64,000 nt of DNA, from the NCBI RefSeq assembly GCF_032970905.1, contig NZ_JAWJZA010000005.1; one strand, given 5' to 3'. The position numbers and the translations under genes are program-made. The stretch is from Veillonella absiana (GTDB lineage: Bacteria; Bacillota; Negativicutes; Veillonellales; Veillonellaceae). Shown here piece by piece: positions 53,873 to 62,140 of this stretch. How positions within the stretch are numbered: position 1 is the first letter of the stretch; each line of letters starts with the position of its first letter. The notes under the pieces are model-generated. The model ran no database searches, was not told where the DNA came from, and saw only the letters and a list, made by a program, of their open reading frames with translations.

Positions 53873-54003
53873 AATAACTTTTCCTCCTTAATGGAACTCA
53901 AGATATTAATATAGATTTGTTAATATGTGTTTGGTGAAAGCCCTAACTTTCACTAAGCAACATTATGACTGACCAAGATGTTACAATATATGCCATATGC
54001 CGA

Positions 54004-55368
54004 TTAGAATGGAACGAACGTCAATCCTAATAGCATGAATATACCGAGTACAATATATACGATAAATGTATATCCAACGAAGTCTTTAAATTCTAAGCCC
54101 GCTACAGCAATGAATGGAACGGCAAAGAATGGTTGAATCAATGCTACCCAGTCACAACCAAACATGTAAGCAATAACTGTTTTAGCATCTGGAACACCTA
54201 GCGCTTGGCCTGCAGGGATCAAGAATGGGGCTTCAATAGCCCATTTACTACCGCCAGAAGGAATGAAATAACCGATTACATTACTCAAAATAGCCGCAAT
54301 AGCTGGGAAGGATTCGGGAGTGCTGAAACTAATAATCCATTGTGCAAAAATATCTACTAAACCACTATATTTCATAATCCCAAAAATACCGGCATAGAAC
54401 GGGAACTGAATAATAACACCCCAAGATGCTGGCGTTGCTGCTTTAACACCTTTCAAAAATTTGGCTGGTGTTTTATAAAGGAACATAATAAGCAACAAGA
54501 ACATAAAGTTCAAAACGTTGATATCAAGAGATTTTCCTAACGCCACAAAGTGATAGAAAAGATATACTGCAAACATGATAACTACAATATACGTACACCA
54601 AGGAGTATGTGTCATCCATTGACTTGGTGTTTTAATTTCAATCGAATCATCTGCATCAACCACTGCTGGTTGCATAAGATCAGGTCTCAAGTCTGCCATC
54701 GTTTTAATATTTTTGTTGGATGGAATGACCACTGTAAACATGAACATAATGATAATAACTGACGCTATAGTAAGAATTAAGTTATAGCTACTAAAGATAG
54801 TTTGGCTAACAGGGATAACACCCATTTCTTTCACCATAAAGTGATCTGGTGTAGCTACTAATAATGGTGCAGATCCAGATAACCCCATATGCCAAATAAA
54901 GAACATTGTCCACGTAGCACCACATAGTACTCGATAATCGACTTGAATACCTTTGTTATGTGCTTGGATGGCTAGTTCTTTTGTTACAAGTGCTGCAAAT
55001 ACAAGACCAAATCCCCAGTTAAGATAATAGGCAATGCCTGATAATACCATGCCCCACACATATACTTGTGTTACGGATGTTGGTTTACTACACAATTTAA
55101 CTAATAATTTCTGACATAAAGGTGTAGTAGCCAATGCATATCCAGTGACAACAATTAGTACCATTTGCATTGCGAAGGTTAACAAAGACCAAAAGCCTTT
55201 TCCCCAATCTTGTACCAACTTGTAAGGACCTTCATCTGTGAATATGAGCGCTAATCCATAAGCAAGAACAGTCAACACTAATGCAATTACATAAGAATCA
55301 GGCACCCACTTTTCAGCAAATATTGTAAAGTGGTCCGTTAATCGTTTTTTTTCGTTAACTTCTGTCAT
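54004..55368 (-). CDS. atoE: Short-chain fatty acid transporter AtoE family
   Basis: 454 residues with about 11-12 membrane helices. GVKAATPASWGVIIQFPFYAG and FIPSGGSKWAIEAPFL are typical of the AtoE (short-chain fatty acid uptake) family. It probably exchanges or imports butyrate, crotonate or acetoacetate. It is the first gene of the leftward acyl-CoA unit, starting at ATG 55368 behind AGGAGG. The upstream region holds a 20-bp iteron array shared with a divergent LysR gene. Confidence 0.85.
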   Translation of the reverse strand: MTEVNEKKRLTDHFTIFAEKWVPDSYVIALVLTVLAYGLALIFTDEGPYKLVQDWGKGFWSLLTFAMQMVLIVVTGYALATTPLCQKLLVKLCSKPTSVTQVYVWGMVLSGIAYYLNWGFGLVFAALVTKELAIQAHNKGIQVDYRVLCGATWTMFFIWHMGLSGSAPLLVATPDHFMVKEMGVIPVSQTIFSSYNLILTIASVIIIMFMFTVVIPSNKNIKTMADLRPDLMQPAVVDADDSIEIKTPSQWMTHTPWCTYIVVIMFAVYLFYHFVALGKSLDINVLNFMFLLLIMFLYKTPAKFLKGVKAATPASWGVIIQFPFYAGIFGIMKYSGLVDIFAQWIISFSTPESFPAIAAILSNVIGYFIPSGGSKWAIEAPFLIPAGQALGVPDAKTVIAYMFGCDWVALIQPFFAVPFIAVAGLEFKDFVGYTFIVYIVLGIFMLLGLTFVPF

Positions 55369-55760
55369 TACAATCGCCTCCTAAATGTATTAATACATTA
55401 TCAAATGTAAGCTCTTTCTAACTCACCACCTTCCTTAAAAAGGTTTACGTATAATCATGTATTTACTACAATCAAACACCTTAACTTAACAATATATCAA
55501 ATGCTATTTAATGAAACTTTGCAATCCTGTTTTATAAATCTAAGATATGCAATTTTACTCAGAATGTTAAATACATTAAACTCATTATTTCTATAACCTA
55601 AAGTTATATGTTTGACTAAAATTCTCTATTTACCAATCATTTAGGGCATCTTGTAAATCGCACATTTTTGACATCATTCTTCAATACTACAAAGGTTCAA
55701 AATTCGAGATGTATGTATATGAAATTTGTAGTATAATTTATCTATAAATACTGAAAAAAT

Positions 55761-55830
55761 AATCTTTATTAAAATAAACAAATCTACATCGAAGCAAGTG
55801 AATCTATATCGAAATAAATAAATCTATATT
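55761..55830. repeat. Four 20-bp iterons in the atoE/lysR intergenic region
   Basis: AATCTTTATT, AATCTACATC, AATCTATATC and AATCTATATT begin at exactly 55761, 55781, 55801 and 55821. The units lie two helical turns apart on one face of DNA, 130-200 bases before the LysR gene. I see no gene or other signal in the rest of 55369-55957, which is very AT-rich. Confidence 0.6.
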
Positions 55831-55957
55831 CTTTTATTTTTAACGCTAGTACCATAAATATTTCCCCATAAATTCTCACTATCAATGCAACATAGATATA
55901 AGTATTATCTTCTTTTAAGAAGTTCGTACTAACTATATGTTATTTAAGGAGTTAACA

Positions 55958-56893
55958 ATGGATGTAAAACACTTAGAGTACTTTATCACAATTGTGGAAA
56001 GCCGTTTTAATATATCGAAAGCGGCTGAAGCGTTATATATTTCTCAACCAGCACTCACTAAATATATTAAAGAGTTTGAATCTGCAGAACATGTCCAACT
56101 ATTCATTAGATACAAAGGTCGTCTCGTTGACTTAACACCGGCAGGCCATCTGTTCTATGACAAAGCCAAAGATGTAGTAAAACAATATCATAAACTAATG
56201 GATCAACTGCACCAGCCGCAAGGTCTTATTCGTGGTACAGTCCGTCTAGGGATTCCATCACTAGTTCTTACGTCCTTATGTCTCACCATTATCCCTAAGT
56301 TCATCAAAGAAAATCCTAACATCAATTTAAAAATCACTGTAGATGGAGCCCAAAAATTACAAGAGCTCCTATTGCTACAGGAAATTGATTTAGCATTTTT
56401 AATTGAACCTATTACGCATCCAAACTTAGCACATACGAATATTTATACTGATCAAGTAGCAGCTGTATTTAATTCTAATCACCGCTTAGCACAAGCTACT
56501 AAACCACTCAGCTACAAAGATTTGGAGCACGAAAAACTATGCATCTTTGATGAATCATTTTTACTGCATAATCAAATCATTAAGAACTTTCATCTCGCCG
56601 GAATTACGCCAAATATCTTTTTTAAATCAAAAGAATGGGATTTATTAGCCAGCCTCTGTGAGGAAATGGATACCGTAGCGTTATTACCGCATCCTATTGT
56701 AAAATTTTGTGATAAAAATGCTACGCTCCCTAATCCATCTGGTCAAGGCTATCAACGTGGAACCATTGTATCAAGACCCCTGGACCCTAAATTTCTTTGG
56801 ACTATAACATTAGCGAAAATTAATAATGTATACCATAATGAAAGTATCAACTTAACGGAGCAGTACTTCATAAAACATTTCCAATCCAATTAA
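55958..56893 (+). CDS. LysR-family transcriptional regulator
   Basis: 311 residues, starting at ATG 55958 behind AAGGAG. The helix-turn-helix (residues about 16-45: FNISKAAEALYISQPALTKYIKEFE) and the C-terminal periplasmic-binding-like sensor domain (RGTVRLGIPSLVLTSL onwards) are complete. It lies between and divergent from the acyl-CoA genes, and upstream of the GlcD-Etf-Fix genes, so it probably controls one or both units in response to a pathway acid or CoA ester. The 20-bp iterons are candidate binding sites. Confidence 0.85.
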   Translation: MDVKHLEYFITIVESRFNISKAAEALYISQPALTKYIKEFESAEHVQLFIRYKGRLVDLTPAGHLFYDKAKDVVKQYHKLMDQLHQPQGLIRGTVRLGIPSLVLTSLCLTIIPKFIKENPNINLKITVDGAQKLQELLLLQEIDLAFLIEPITHPNLAHTNIYTDQVAAVFNSNHRLAQATKPLSYKDLEHEKLCIFDESFLLHNQIIKNFHLAGITPNIFFKSKEWDLLASLCEEMDTVALLPHPIVKFCDKNATLPNPSGQGYQRGTIVSRPLDPKFLWTITLAKINNVYHNESINLTEQYFIKHFQSN

Positions 56894-57026
56894 TGCAATC
56901 TCACATTCACATAAAGTTATATATTTTATAAGAAACAGATACTTCTCCAAAATATCATCAAATGCTAGACTAAAAATAAATTAATACTTTATCGATTTTA
57001 TTAATTTCTATTAAGGAGAGACTTTT

Positions 57027-58430
57027 ATGACACAGTACAATTCCGTAACACAAGAAATTATTGAACAAATCGTAGCGGCTATCGGCGCTGAAAATGTGTA
57101 CACTGACGAAGTAAAAAAAGAGCCCTATTCCCATGATGAATTAGTTGGTAAAAAATACAACAAAATTCCTGAACTCGTTGTATTACCTACGACTCCAGAA
57201 CAAGTAGCGGCGGTTGTAAAAATTGCTAATGAACACACAATTCCAGTCATCGCTCGTGGCGCAGGTACTGCATTTACAAGTGCTTCTGTAGCATTATTCG
57301 GTGGTATTGTTATTTCCACTGAACGCATGAATCAAATCCTTGAAATCGACGAAGAAAATATGTTTATGGTAGTGGAACCAGGTGCTACTACAGCCACAGT
57401 ACAAAAAGCGGCCAATGAAAAAGGCTTCTTGTATGCTGGCGATCCATGTTCCGGTGACAGCTCCTTTATCGGTGGTAATATCGGTACTAATGCAGGTGGT
57501 AACAAAGCCGTTAAATATGGCACAACTCGCCAACAAGTAGCCGGCGTTGAAATCGTTACTGCTGAAGGTGACATCGTAACATTAGGGGGTAAACTCAAAA
57601 AAGATTCCTCCGGATACAATTTATTCCACTTAATCATCGGCTCTGAAGGTACATTGGGTATCGTTACTAAATGTTATCTTCGTCTAGTGCCATTACCTGA
57701 ATCTCAAATGGACGTATTAGCTGTATTCCCATCCTTGAAAACAGCTATTGAAGTAGTACCTAAAATCATGAGTGCTGGCGTAAATCCAGTATGCGTAGAG
57801 TTTATGGATAATGGCTCCGTTCGCAACTGTGAAGCCTACCTCAATGAATCCCTTCCTGACTCTGAAAATGGTAACTACATCATCGTATCCATCGAAGGGG
57901 ATAACGAAGAATTACTAGAAGAACAATTGGGTACTATTGATGAAATTTGTACTGAAAATGGTGCATCTAGCGTATTAATTGCAGATCCTGAACGTATTTG
58001 GAAGGCTCGTAAAATCTATGCCGAAGCTGACCGTGCTATTAGTATTGTAACGTCCATGGAAGATATTGTAGTACCGACTACTCATATTCCAGAAACTATT
58101 GAAACCATTGCCGAATTAGGTGAAAAATATGGCTTGACCATTCACTGTGCAGGCCATGCTGGTGACGGCAACATCCATGCGAACATCTTGAAAAAAGATT
58201 TATCCGATGAAGAATGGGATGAAAAATTACATGCTATCCAAGAAGAAATTTACGCTAAAGTATATGAATTAGGCGGTAAACTATCTGGTGAACATGGTAT
58301 TGGCTATAAACGTAAAGCCGTATTGGCACAATATACAAATCCTGTAGAAATTAAATTGATGCAGGCTGTTAAAAAAGCATTGGATCCAAAAAATATCTTG
58401 AATCCTGGTAAAGTAATCGACGTTGAGTAA
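57027..58430 (+). CDS. GlcD-type FAD-linked 2-hydroxyacid dehydrogenase
   Basis: 467 residues. N-terminal FAD-binding (PCMH) domain with VIARGAGTAFTSASVALFGG and GDPCSGDSSFIGGNIGTNAG; C-terminal FAD-linked oxidase domain with HCAGHAGDGNIHANIL (metal-binding His) and SGEHGIGYKRK. The family oxidises D-lactate, glycolate or other 2-hydroxyacids. Lying next to EtfB and EtfA it resembles LctD-LctB-LctC of acetogens, where lactate oxidation is coupled to Etf. Here Etf would accept its electrons. Start ATG 57027 behind AAGGAGAG. Confidence 0.87.
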   Translation: MTQYNSVTQEIIEQIVAAIGAENVYTDEVKKEPYSHDELVGKKYNKIPELVVLPTTPEQVAAVVKIANEHTIPVIARGAGTAFTSASVALFGGIVISTERMNQILEIDEENMFMVVEPGATTATVQKAANEKGFLYAGDPCSGDSSFIGGNIGTNAGGNKAVKYGTTRQQVAGVEIVTAEGDIVTLGGKLKKDSSGYNLFHLIIGSEGTLGIVTKCYLRLVPLPESQMDVLAVFPSLKTAIEVVPKIMSAGVNPVCVEFMDNGSVRNCEAYLNESLPDSENGNYIIVSIEGDNEELLEEQLGTIDEICTENGASSVLIADPERIWKARKIYAEADRAISIVTSMEDIVVPTTHIPETIETIAELGEKYGLTIHCAGHAGDGNIHANILKKDLSDEEWDEKLHAIQEEIYAKVYELGGKLSGEHGIGYKRKAVLAQYTNPVEIKLMQAVKKALDPKNILNPGKVIDVE

Positions 58431-58553
58431 ATTTGTCTAATACATATTTATATAGATAAATTGATGCCAACAGAGGCAGGAATACAACCTCCCTTTATAG
58501 AATTTAAAGATATAGGATGAAATATATTAGAGTATTTGAATGGAGTGACAGCG

Positions 58554-59336
58554 ATGCCGAAAATTATTGTTTGTTATAAATGGGTTGTGGATGAACAAGA
58601 TATCCGCGTGAATCAAGGAACGCAAGAATTAGACTTTAGTCGTACGAAAAAGAAAATCTCCGATTACGATAAAAATGCTATCGAAATCGGTACTCAAATT
58701 TGGGAGAAAAACGAAGGCTCTACATTAGTAGCTGTATCCTATGGTGATGGAGATGTAAAAAGCTCCCTTAAAGATGCCTTATCTCGTGGACCAGAAGAAG
58801 CGTTCTGGATCAATGATGACAATGCTGCGCAAGCTGATTCCTATGTAACAGCGAATGCCGTAGCCGCTGCTATTAAAAAAATTGGTGACTTTGACATGGT
58901 ACTCTGTGCAGATGGTTCCTCTGACGTAGGCAACCAACAATTTGCTAACCGTGTAGCTGCCTTATTAGATGTGCCAGCGATTACAGCTACTGCTGAATTA
59001 ACGGTAGAGGGTACGACTATCACTGCTAAACGTCGTTTAGGCGACCAATTTGAAACTGTATCTGTAGCTGGTCCAGCCGTATATAGCGTACTTCCAGAAG
59101 TAGCAACTCCACGCTTCCCTTCCATTAAACAATTAATGGGGGCTAAGAAAAAACCTCAAACTGAATTCTCTGTAGCCGATCTTGGCCTTGATGCAACTCA
59201 AACTACACCTAAAACTACAGTATCTGCCGTAAAAGGGTATACTATGGTTCGTAAAAACATCGTATTTAACGAAGGTGAAGTGGCTGATCAAGTTAAACAA
59301 TTGGCAGATGCCTTGGCAAAAGAAGGCTTGTTATAA
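58554..59336 (+). CDS. etfB: Electron transfer flavoprotein beta subunit (EtfB/FixA)
   Basis: 260 residues; ATG 58554 has GGAGTG 8 bases upstream. N-terminal KIIVCYKWVVDEQDIRVN and the ADGSSDVGNQQFANRVAALL and VLPEVATPRFPSIKQLMGAKKK signatures define EtfB/FixA. It binds FAD or AMP with EtfA and shuttles electrons from the flavoprotein dehydrogenases of the island. Whether the bifurcating FAD site is present cannot be decided by eye. It lies 123 bases after the GlcD gene. Confidence 0.9.
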   Translation: MPKIIVCYKWVVDEQDIRVNQGTQELDFSRTKKKISDYDKNAIEIGTQIWEKNEGSTLVAVSYGDGDVKSSLKDALSRGPEEAFWINDDNAAQADSYVTANAVAAAIKKIGDFDMVLCADGSSDVGNQQFANRVAALLDVPAITATAELTVEGTTITAKRRLGDQFETVSVAGPAVYSVLPEVATPRFPSIKQLMGAKKKPQTEFSVADLGLDATQTTPKTTVSAVKGYTMVRKNIVFNEGEVADQVKQLADALAKEGLL

Positions 59337-59360
59337 GCGATAGAAAAGGAGAATATACAG

Positions 59361-60278
59361 ATGGCTAATATTTGGGTTTATAGTGAAGATGTATCCTTAG
59401 CAAAAGAGCTAGTCACTGCTGCCAAACAATTGGGTGGTGAAGTAGGCGCTATTGCTATTACTGAAGAAGTGGCTAATGGCGTAGCTGCCACTGGTATTAA
59501 TAAAGTTGTATACCTAAAAGGCGAAGCAACTTGGGCGGAAGCCTATGGTAAAGAAATCGCTGCAGTTCTTACAGAAGAAGGCGCACAAGTAGTTCTTGTA
59601 GGCGCTACCCCAAAAGGACGCGCAGTGGCAGCAGAAGTATCTGCCTTAATGGGCACAGGCCTTGTAAGTGATGCTGGCAACTTGGCTATCGCCGGTGACA
59701 CACTCGAAGTAGAGCGCTTCATCTATGGTGGTTTAGCGGTATCTCATGAAGCAGTAGCGTTCCCTGCATTTGCTACTGTACCAGCTCGTTCTAATGATCC
59801 AGCTGCTGATGGTGCAGCCACAGCTGTGACTGTAAAAGAAGTAGCCGTAGCTAACACAGTAACAGTTGTATCCGTTGAATCTGCTAATAAAGGTGGCGTA
59901 GACCTTAACAAAGCAGATAAAGTAGTAGGCTTTGGCCGTGGTGTAGAAGGCGAAGAAGGCTTGGCAACGATGAATGCCTTAGCCGATGTTCTCGGTGCAG
60001 AAGTAGGTTGTACTCGTCCAATCGCGGAAGAAGCGAAATTGCTTCCTGTAGAACGCTACATCGGTATTTCCGGTAAACAATTAAAAGGTTCCTTATACAT
60101 TGGCGTTGGTACATCTGGTCAAGTACAACACGTAGCTGGTATCCGTGATGTAAAAACAGTAGTAGCTATTAACTCCGATGAAAATGCACCAATTATGGCT
60201 GCCGCAGACTATGCCATCGTTGGTGATTACAAAACAATCGTACCTGCATTAGCAGATGCAATTAAAGCTGCAAAATAA
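59361..60278 (+). CDS. etfA: Electron transfer flavoprotein alpha subunit (EtfA/FixB)
   Basis: 305 residues. The C-terminal FAD-binding domain has the EtfA signature YIGISGKQLKGSLYIGVGTSGQVQH... with AINSDENAPIMAAADYAIVGD. There is no N-terminal ferredoxin domain, unlike LctC of Acetobacterium. It pairs with EtfB 24 bases upstream, and a terminator follows before fixC. Confidence 0.9.
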   Translation: MANIWVYSEDVSLAKELVTAAKQLGGEVGAIAITEEVANGVAATGINKVVYLKGEATWAEAYGKEIAAVLTEEGAQVVLVGATPKGRAVAAEVSALMGTGLVSDAGNLAIAGDTLEVERFIYGGLAVSHEAVAFPAFATVPARSNDPAADGAATAVTVKEVAVANTVTVVSVESANKGGVDLNKADKVVGFGRGVEGEEGLATMNALADVLGAEVGCTRPIAEEAKLLPVERYIGISGKQLKGSLYIGVGTSGQVQHVAGIRDVKTVVAINSDENAPIMAAADYAIVGDYKTIVPALADAIKAAK

Positions 60279-60300
60279 ATAATCGTTCAAGTGATGATAC

Positions 60301-60364
60301 AAAAACTCTCATGGTAGGTATGATTTCCAAATAGTGAAAGCTTCGTATCACTGTGAGAGTTTTT
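60301..60364 (+). terminator. Hairpin terminator between etfA and fixC
   Basis: AAAAACTCTCA (60301-60311) and TGAGAGTTTTT (60354-60364) pair fully, with an inner AGTGA/TCACT stem. It probably reduces read-through into fixCX. Confidence 0.65.
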
Positions 60365-60391
60365 ATTTAACTTCAGAAAGGTGTGAACCCT

Positions 60392-61681
60392 ATGGATGAA
60401 GAAAGATTTGATGCCATAGTCGTTGGTGCAGGTCTTGCAGGTTGTGCCGCAGCATATAAAATGGTACAAGAAGGTCTTGAGGTTTTATTAATTGAGCGCG
60501 GTAACTATGCGGGCGCTAAGAATATGACGGGTGGTCGTATTTATACGCATAGCTTGGAAAAATTAATTCCAGATTTCCGTGAAATAGCACCATTAGAGCG
60601 GAAAGTAACAAAAGAAAAAATCTCTATCATCTCGGATAACCAAGCCACTACTATCGAATACGCCTCCAACGATTACAAAGAAAATGAAGAATCTTATACA
60701 ATCCTTCGTGGCCGTTTTGATCAGTGGCTCGCTGAACAAGTAGAGGAAGCCGGTGGCATGGTAGTAGCCGGTGTGCAAGCAGACGAATTAATTCTAGAGG
60801 ATGGTAAGGTCGTAGGTGTAAAAGTTGGCGAAGACGATATGTATGGTAATGTCGTAGTTATCGCTGATGGCGTTAACTCTATGCTTGCTGAAAAAGCAGG
60901 TTTCCGTAAACCTGTCACTCCTGAACAGATGGCTGTAGGTGCTAAAGATGTATATGAACTTTCACCAGAATTAATTGAAGCTCGTTTCGGCCAATCCGAG
61001 GGCGAAGGTACTGCTTGGTTATCTATGGGCGATGTGACTCGTGGTCTCATGGGTGGCGGTTTCATCTATACAAATAAAGAAAGTATTTCTGTAGGTATGG
61101 TTGTGAGTCTTGCTCATATAGGTCAATCCGATAAAAATATCGAAGAAATGATGAATGATTTCGTAGCAACGCCTGCTATTGCCCCTCTATTAAAAGATGC
61201 AAAATTAGTGGAACGTAGTGGTCATGTAGTTCCCGAAGCAGGTTTTGGCGGTGTATCTAATTTAAGTGGCGATGGCTATGTTATCGTTGGTGATGCAGCG
61301 GGATTATGTATGAATCTGGGATATACTGTGCGCGGTATGGACCTTGCTATTGAATCCGGCATTCATGCAGCTCAAACAATTATCGAAGCCAAAGCTGCGG
61401 AAGATTACTCTGCAGCAGCTCTTAAAAAATACGATGATCGTGTATTAAATAGTCCGTCCATCGGTGGTGACATGAAACTAACTGCGAAGTTCCCTGAATT
61501 TATGGAAACTGACCGCATTTTCAAAGAATATCCTCAAATGGTAAACGGCATTATGCACGATGTATTTAGAGTCAATGACCAAGGGGCCGAACCAATTATG
61601 AAGAAAATGATGCGCCGCGTGAAAAAAGTGGGCATTATTAATCTTGCCAAAGATGGCTGGAAAGGGGTGCATTCTCTATGA
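60392..61681 (+). CDS. fixC: FixC-like FAD-dependent Etf:quinone oxidoreductase
   Basis: 429 residues, starting at ATG 60392 with AAAGGTG upstream. FAD motif VVGAGLAGCAAAYKM, GD-type motif VIVGDAAGLCMNLGYTVRGMD, and the GGRIYTHSLEKLIPDF segment match the FixC/EtfQO family. With FixX it carries electrons from Etf to quinone; in FixABCX systems NADH oxidation is bifurcated to ferredoxin and quinone. The gene ends inside the start of fixX (4-base overlap). Confidence 0.88.
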   Translation: MDEERFDAIVVGAGLAGCAAAYKMVQEGLEVLLIERGNYAGAKNMTGGRIYTHSLEKLIPDFREIAPLERKVTKEKISIISDNQATTIEYASNDYKENEESYTILRGRFDQWLAEQVEEAGGMVVAGVQADELILEDGKVVGVKVGEDDMYGNVVVIADGVNSMLAEKAGFRKPVTPEQMAVGAKDVYELSPELIEARFGQSEGEGTAWLSMGDVTRGLMGGGFIYTNKESISVGMVVSLAHIGQSDKNIEEMMNDFVATPAIAPLLKDAKLVERSGHVVPEAGFGGVSNLSGDGYVIVGDAAGLCMNLGYTVRGMDLAIESGIHAAQTIIEAKAAEDYSAAALKKYDDRVLNSPSIGGDMKLTAKFPEFMETDRIFKEYPQMVNGIMHDVFRVNDQGAEPIMKKMMRRVKKVGIINLAKDGWKGVHSL

Positions 61682-61959
61682 TGACAATAGAAGCAAAATT
61701 AGCAACCACACGTTTCAACGTGGATGAAGATAATGCACATATCGAAGTTGACCCTAACTATCCAGATATGGCTGAAAAAATGAAATTGGTCAATGCCTGC
61801 CCTGCTCGCTTGTACCGTTTGCAAGACGATGGTTCCTTAACCTTTGACTATGCTGGGTGCTTAGAATGTGGTACATGTCGCATTCTATCCCTAGGTAAAG
61901 TTGTAAAAAAATGGGAATACCCTCGTGATACACAAGGTGTAGAATTCCGCGAAGGTTAA
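61678..61959 (+). CDS. fixX: FixX-like ferredoxin
   Basis: 93 residues. One [4Fe-4S] cluster is likely bound by Cys41, Cys61, Cys64 and Cys67 (ACPARLY, then CLECGTC), the FixX pattern. It overlaps fixC by 4 bases and completes an etfBA-fixCX set. Confidence 0.88.
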   Translation: MMTIEAKLATTRFNVDEDNAHIEVDPNYPDMAEKMKLVNACPARLYRLQDDGSLTFDYAGCLECGTCRILSLGKVVKKWEYPRDTQGVEFREG

Positions 61960-61995
61960 CTCACTGAGCAGACTAATATCATATGTAATTAAAAT

Positions 61996-62040
61996 AAAAA
62001 GCTGAGGTAACTCCAAATTTGGAAGTACCTCAGCTTTTTA
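61996..62040. terminator. Bidirectional terminator between fixX and gltD-like gene
   Basis: AAAAAGCTGAGGTA/TACCTCAGCTTTTT, 14-bp perfect stem with an inner CCAAATTTGG palindrome. Confidence 0.85.
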
Positions 62041-62140
62041 GGTTTCATAATACCTGTTGGGTAACCTCAACATGTATTATAGAACCTTTTCTGTATACTG
62101 ATTCTATATCTCTATACGCTTATTATAATACTATTTTATA

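Noticed and set aside
55741..55840. The 20-bp repeats as a possible CRISPR array
   Set aside because: The units are 10-20 bp with no unique spacers and no cas genes nearby; a regulator array fits better.
57027..60278. Assigning GlcD-EtfB-EtfA firmly as the electron-confurcating lactate dehydrogenase LctDBC
   Set aside because: EtfA lacks the ferredoxin domain of LctC, and FixC/FixX follow, so an Etf-to-quinone route is at least as likely.
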